Source of the DNA: an uncultured bacterium
GTDB taxonomy: Bacteria; Desulfobacterota; Desulfobulbia; Desulfobulbales; Desulfobulbaceae
NCBI GenBank assembly: GCA_903842475.1
Contig: CAIMMA010000348.1
Coordinates: forward strand, 1-13,265
Direction: 5' to 3'
Length of the DNA: 13,265 bases
The first letter of the stretch is position 1. Each line of letters starts with the position of its first letter. Positions 12,393 to 13,265 of this stretch are shown here, in pieces. The notes beneath the pieces are model-generated. The model had not been told where the DNA came from. It was given only the letters and a program-made list of their open reading frames with translations, and did not search any database. A program made the translations under genes and the position numbers.

Positions 12393-13265
12393 GCGGTCTC
12401 CCGGAGTGCGGCCATCGCTTGGCGATCGTTTCGGTCAAACCGAAAAAAGCGGCCAGGACGACCATATACCAGCCGAAACAGAGCAGGCCGAGGAGCCCGT
12501 CAAGCAGCCGCAGGTCAATGCAGGGGGCGATCGCCCGATCATGGAAGGTGAGCAGCGGATAACGGCCTGGCCCGAGGAGCGGCCGCAGCCACACATCAAG
12601 GAAGAAAAACAGCTGCCAGGAATTCCGGCGGAGGTAGCGGCCCAGGCGATAAAAGACGCGCAGCGTCCCCACGACCCCCCACTCCCGGCGGACCATCGAC
12701 CAGAGCAGGCCAAAAAACGGCCAGAGCCGCAGCCTGCCGGTTTCCTCCTGCACCCGGTAGACCTCCGGGGCCCGGGCGAAAAAGGTCTGTTCGCCGATGC
12801 TGTACAGCCCCATCATCATACCCATGAGCAGGTAGCGGCGGTGGAAGCCCTCGGTCTCGAAGCGTCGGGCCGAAGTGGCCAACTCCCCGGGCAGGGTGAT
12901 CCAGCGTCCCTGGCTGCGGATGTGCTCGGCAATCCGTTGATCTTCAAGAAAGGGCAGGCTGTCGTCAAAGCCGCCCAGCTGCGCGAAGAATTGCCGGGAA
13001 AGGAGCAGCCCCTGGTCGCCGTTGGTGGTGTTGACCCGGTTCTGGGCGGTTTTTTCCTCCAGATAGCGATAGCCCAAGCGGTTCCTATGGTCCGAACGAA
13101 GGAAGCGGAGGCGAAAATGGCCGGCAACCCCGGCATCTTCGAGTTCCGCCCGCCGGAGCGCCTCCAGGGCCCGGCTGAGCAGGCAAGGGTCGGTCAGGCG
13201 GGAGTCGGCATGCAGGCAGAGCAGATAGTTTCCCGTGGCCTCGCCGGCCGCAGCGTTCATCTGCG
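12376..13265 (-). CDS. Family 2 glycosyltransferase, TIGR04283-like (5' end outside window)
   Basis: The visible 295 residues start inside the GT-A domain: codon 13261-13263 is Gln, giving QMNAA, the family's RQMN motif, so the true start lies beyond the window. LLCLHADSRL carries the metal/nucleotide acidic site. GDQGLLLSRQFFAQLGGF and LPFLEDQRIA are the acceptor-side motifs of TIGR04283. After about residue 140 the protein runs on with an unusually long hydrophobic, Arg-rich tail (FGLLWSMV, SWQLFFFLDVWL, LLDGLLGLLCFGWYMVVLAAFFGL), suggesting membrane association, longer than I recall for the family. TIGR04283 genes usually pair with TIGR04282 genes, and the partner here is the broken gene just downstream. 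The arsenosugar label of the family is historic; the product is unknown. Confidence 0.85.
   Translation of the reverse strand, partial: QMNAAAGEATGNYLLCLHADSRLTDPCLLSRALEALRRAELEDAGVAGHFRLRFLRSDHRNRLGYRYLEEKTAQNRVNTTNGDQGLLLSRQFFAQLGGFDDSLPFLEDQRIAEHIRSQGRWITLPGELATSARRFETEGFHRRYLLMGMMMGLYSIGEQTFFARAPEVYRVQEETGRLRLWPFFGLLWSMVRREWGVVGTLRVFYRLGRYLRRNSWQLFFFLDVWLRPLLGPGRYPLLTFHDRAIAPCIDLRLLDGLLGLLCFGWYMVVLAAFFGLTETIAKRWPHSGRPHATSG

Overview
The window looks like a chromosomal stretch from a GC-rich, Gram-negative, probably anaerobic bacterium. The best guess is Desulfobacterota (Desulfobulbales-like). This rests on protein recognition (a deltaproteobacterial-style RdgC pair, single-chain class I Fe-S fumarase, GatB, HemW, COG1237 hydrolase) and on overall composition, and it is inference only. 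The core genes are GC-rich, while roughly positions 97-800 are visibly more AT-rich.

Left end (1-1103): a tRNA-Lys(UUU)/tRNA-Glu(UUC) operon is on the minus strand, with a consensus-like promoter upstream and a strong hairpin terminator downstream. The 3' half of tRNA-Glu plus its terminator is present twice, as a 96-bp direct repeat at 1-96 and 887-982 (2 mismatches). The outer copy is a 3' tRNA fragment with an altered anticodon. Between the repeats lies a small AT-rich island carrying one recognisable module, a BrnT-type toxin with an RHH antitoxin, plus short repeats that resemble integrase arm sites. This is the signature of a tRNA-targeted integration from which the integrase is missing.

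Middle (1332-8691): a long plus-strand run of closely spaced genes. It starts with an RdgC-like N-terminal-half protein, an inner-membrane-anchored acidic/TPR protein, and a 181-aa protein that I argue is the RdgC C-terminal half. Then come gatB (tRNA-dependent amidotransferase), radC (JAMM/HhH), hemW (radical SAM haem chaperone) and a metallo-beta-lactamase-fold hydrolase. The apparent split of RdgC around a TPR membrane protein is the most unusual arrangement here.

Right half (8692-12020): a 350-bp intergenic region rich in inverted repeats leads into a class I fumarase gene closed by a clear intrinsic terminator. It is followed by a LOG-family nucleotide phosphoribohydrolase and a small nitroreductase.

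Right edge (11984-13265, minus strand): a family-2 glycosyltransferase of the TIGR04283 type runs off the window at its 5' end. Downstream of it, overlapping its last codons, is a decayed TIGR04282/DUF2064 partner gene with two apparent frameshifts and an internal deletion. No CRISPR array, insertion sequence, rRNA or replication origin was seen.
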